64,000 nt of DNA from Hoyosella sp. YIM 151337 (GTDB lineage: Bacteria; Actinomycetota; Actinomycetes; Mycobacteriales; Mycobacteriaceae): NCBI RefSeq assembly GCF_026041215.1, contig NZ_JAPEIQ010000011.1, forward strand, positions 186,001-250,000, in the 5' to 3' direction. A program made the position numbers and the translations under genes. Position 1 is the first letter of the stretch. Each line of letters begins with the position of its first letter. The notes below the pieces were generated by a model. The model searched no databases. It saw nothing but the letters and a program-made list of their open reading frames with translations, and was not told where the DNA came from. Below are positions 63,066 through 64,000 of this stretch, one piece after another.

Positions 63066-64000
63066 GTGAATCGCGACGAGACAGTGCACAAGGCGAGTAG
63101 TGGGCCTGGTGCCGGCAGTGCCCGCGCGGAGAGCCCGGCGGTCAGCAGCCCCGGGGCGGGCAGTACAGTCGCCGGAATCGACGTCGGGGACGCAGTGTTC
63201 GCAGCGCAGGTCCGGACCGCGCTTGGCGAAGTGGAGAAGCTGCTGATCGACGAGCTTTCCGCAGGGGAAGAGTTTCTGACCGAGACCGCGCTGTATCTCG
63301 CGCGTGCAGGGGGAAAGCGTTTCCGGCCGCTGTTTACGGTTCTCTGTGGAAAGCTGGGGCCCGAACCTGACAGTCCGTCGTTGATCACGGCGTCCGCGGT
63401 GGTGGAGATGGTTCATCTCGCCACGCTTTACCACGATGATGTGATGGACGAAGCGACGATGCGCCGGGGTGCAGTGAGCGCGAATGAGCGCTGGAGCAAT
63501 AGCGTTGCGATCCTCGCTGGCGATTACCTCTTCGCCCACGCGTCGCGTCTGCTCTCTACATTGGGTCCGGATGCTGTCCGGGTCATTGCGGAAACCTTTG
63601 CTGAACTCGTCACCGGCCAGATGCGTGAGACGGTCGGAGCGAAGTCCACCGACGATCCAGTGGCGCACTATCTAACCGTCATCAGGGAAAAAACGGCATC
63701 GCTGATCGCGGCGTGCGGAAAGTTCGGCGGAACATTCTCCGGTGCTGATGCGGAACAGGTAGCCCGCCTGGATCGTCTCGGCGATGCGGTGGGCATGGCT
63801 TTTCAGATTTGTGACGACATCATCGACATCTCGTCTGTCTCAGAGAAGTCCGGCAAGACACCGGGGACAGATCTGCGCGAGGGCGTGCGTACCCTCCCCA
63901 TGCTTTACGCGCTGCAAGACGAAGGGACTGATGCCGAACGGCTGAAGTCGCTCCTCAGTGGGCCGATCACCGACGATGACGAGGTGGCCGAAGCGCTGAC
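63066..64000 (+). CDS. Polyprenyl diphosphate synthase (GrcC/IspB type), 3' end beyond the window
   Basis: At least 311 residues; the frame runs off the right edge. Both aspartate-rich motifs of trans-prenyltransferases are present: DDVMD at 124-128 (TLYHDDVMDEATMRRG) and DDIID at 250-254 (FQICDDIIDISS), with GGKRFRP at about 83-89. The residues before the first motif (ATLYH) suggest a long-chain product, so it probably makes the menaquinone side chain. The GTG at 63066 gives a 38-residue low-complexity N-terminus; an in-frame GTG at 62943 would add 41 more. Position agrees with grcC1 (Rv0562) after menG. Confidence 0.9.
   Translation, partial: MNRDETVHKASSGPGAGSARAESPAVSSPGAGSTVAGIDVGDAVFAAQVRTALGEVEKLLIDELSAGEEFLTETALYLARAGGKRFRPLFTVLCGKLGPEPDSPSLITASAVVEMVHLATLYHDDVMDEATMRRGAVSANERWSNSVAILAGDYLFAHASRLLSTLGPDAVRVIAETFAELVTGQMRETVGAKSTDDPVAHYLTVIREKTASLIAACGKFGGTFSGADAEQVARLDRLGDAVGMAFQICDDIIDISSVSEKSGKTPGTDLREGVRTLPMLYALQDEGTDAERLKSLLSGPITDDDEVAEAL

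Overview
This GC-rich window is chromosomal sequence from a mycolate-type actinobacterium (order Mycobacteriales). The evidence is a set of lineage-typical genes in a lineage-typical order: Lsr2, CarD, MhuD, an LpqE-like lipoprotein, DisA-RadA, MgtA, a BldC-like regulator, FprB and a dispersed menaquinone locus, with many GTG starts. From memory of Mycobacterium tuberculosis gene order, three blocks match that genome: 0.2-23 kb resembles Rv3598c to Rv3579c, 25-34.5 kb resembles Rv0524 to Rv0531, and 46-64 kb resembles Rv0534c to Rv0562. The blocks are joined differently here, and the genes between them differ. A genus such as Hoyosella/Amycolicicoccus, Rhodococcus or Gordonia would fit, but the genus is a guess. 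I see no phage, insertion sequence, CRISPR array, rRNA or tRNA.

Layout. 0-1.7 kb: envelope-stress genes (the end of an Asp23 protein, a DUF6286 protein, AmaP, CsbD). 1.9-7 kb: lysS, lsr2, clpC. 7-12.6 kb: a DUF5995-like exported protein, OsmC, a cobalt-uptake pair cbtB-cbtA behind a cobalamin riboswitch, an LpqF-like serine hydrolase, the haem-degrading MhuD and an alpha/beta hydrolase. 12.6-23 kb: mutY, a beta-carbonic anhydrase, a membrane-anchored protein, lpqE-radA-disA on the minus strand, then carD-ispD-ispF-cysS-rlmB on the plus strand. 23-25.3 kb: an acyl-CoA dehydrogenase/oxidase and a SHOCT protein. 25.4-31.5 kb: hemL plus a tightly overlapping cytochrome c maturation operon (histidine phosphatase, TlpA/ResA, CcdA, ResB, CcsB). 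31.5-34 kb: a pair of 123-bp direct repeats containing a long hairpin, a MinD/ParA-like ATPase, a small membrane protein and bldC. 34-39 kb: an overlapping set of DUF4229 protein, cysteine desulfhydrase-like enzyme and a MacB/FtsX-type ABC exporter, followed by a holin-fold protein. 39-46 kb: accessory genes (cupredoxin-like lipoprotein, secreted lipase, acyl-CoA synthetase, PucR regulator, FAD oxidoreductase). 46-64 kb: menaquinone synthesis (menA, menE, menB, menC, menD, menG and a polyprenyl diphosphate synthase at the right edge), with fprB, mgtA, a methylacyl-CoA racemase-like enzyme, a TetR regulator and several small or unknown genes.

Working together: the right third makes the quinone (ring by MenD/MenC/MenE/MenB, tail by the polyprenyl synthase, joining by MenA, methylation by MenG). 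The middle supplies haem precursor (HemL) and cytochrome c assembly, so much of the window serves the respiratory chain. The left third is housekeeping and stress (proteolysis, chromatin, c-di-AMP, RNA polymerase control, isoprenoid precursors).

The most interesting unexplained signals are non-coding: the 123-bp hairpin repeats; a 9-bp inverted repeat between the pucR and acyl-CoA synthetase genes; a nested inverted repeat against the menD start codon; an 11-bp inverted repeat upstream of carD; twin palindromes upstream of clpC; a 26-bp palindrome before lysS; and a long compound hairpin between convergent genes at 33.4 kb. Comparisons to other genomes are from memory and were not searched.
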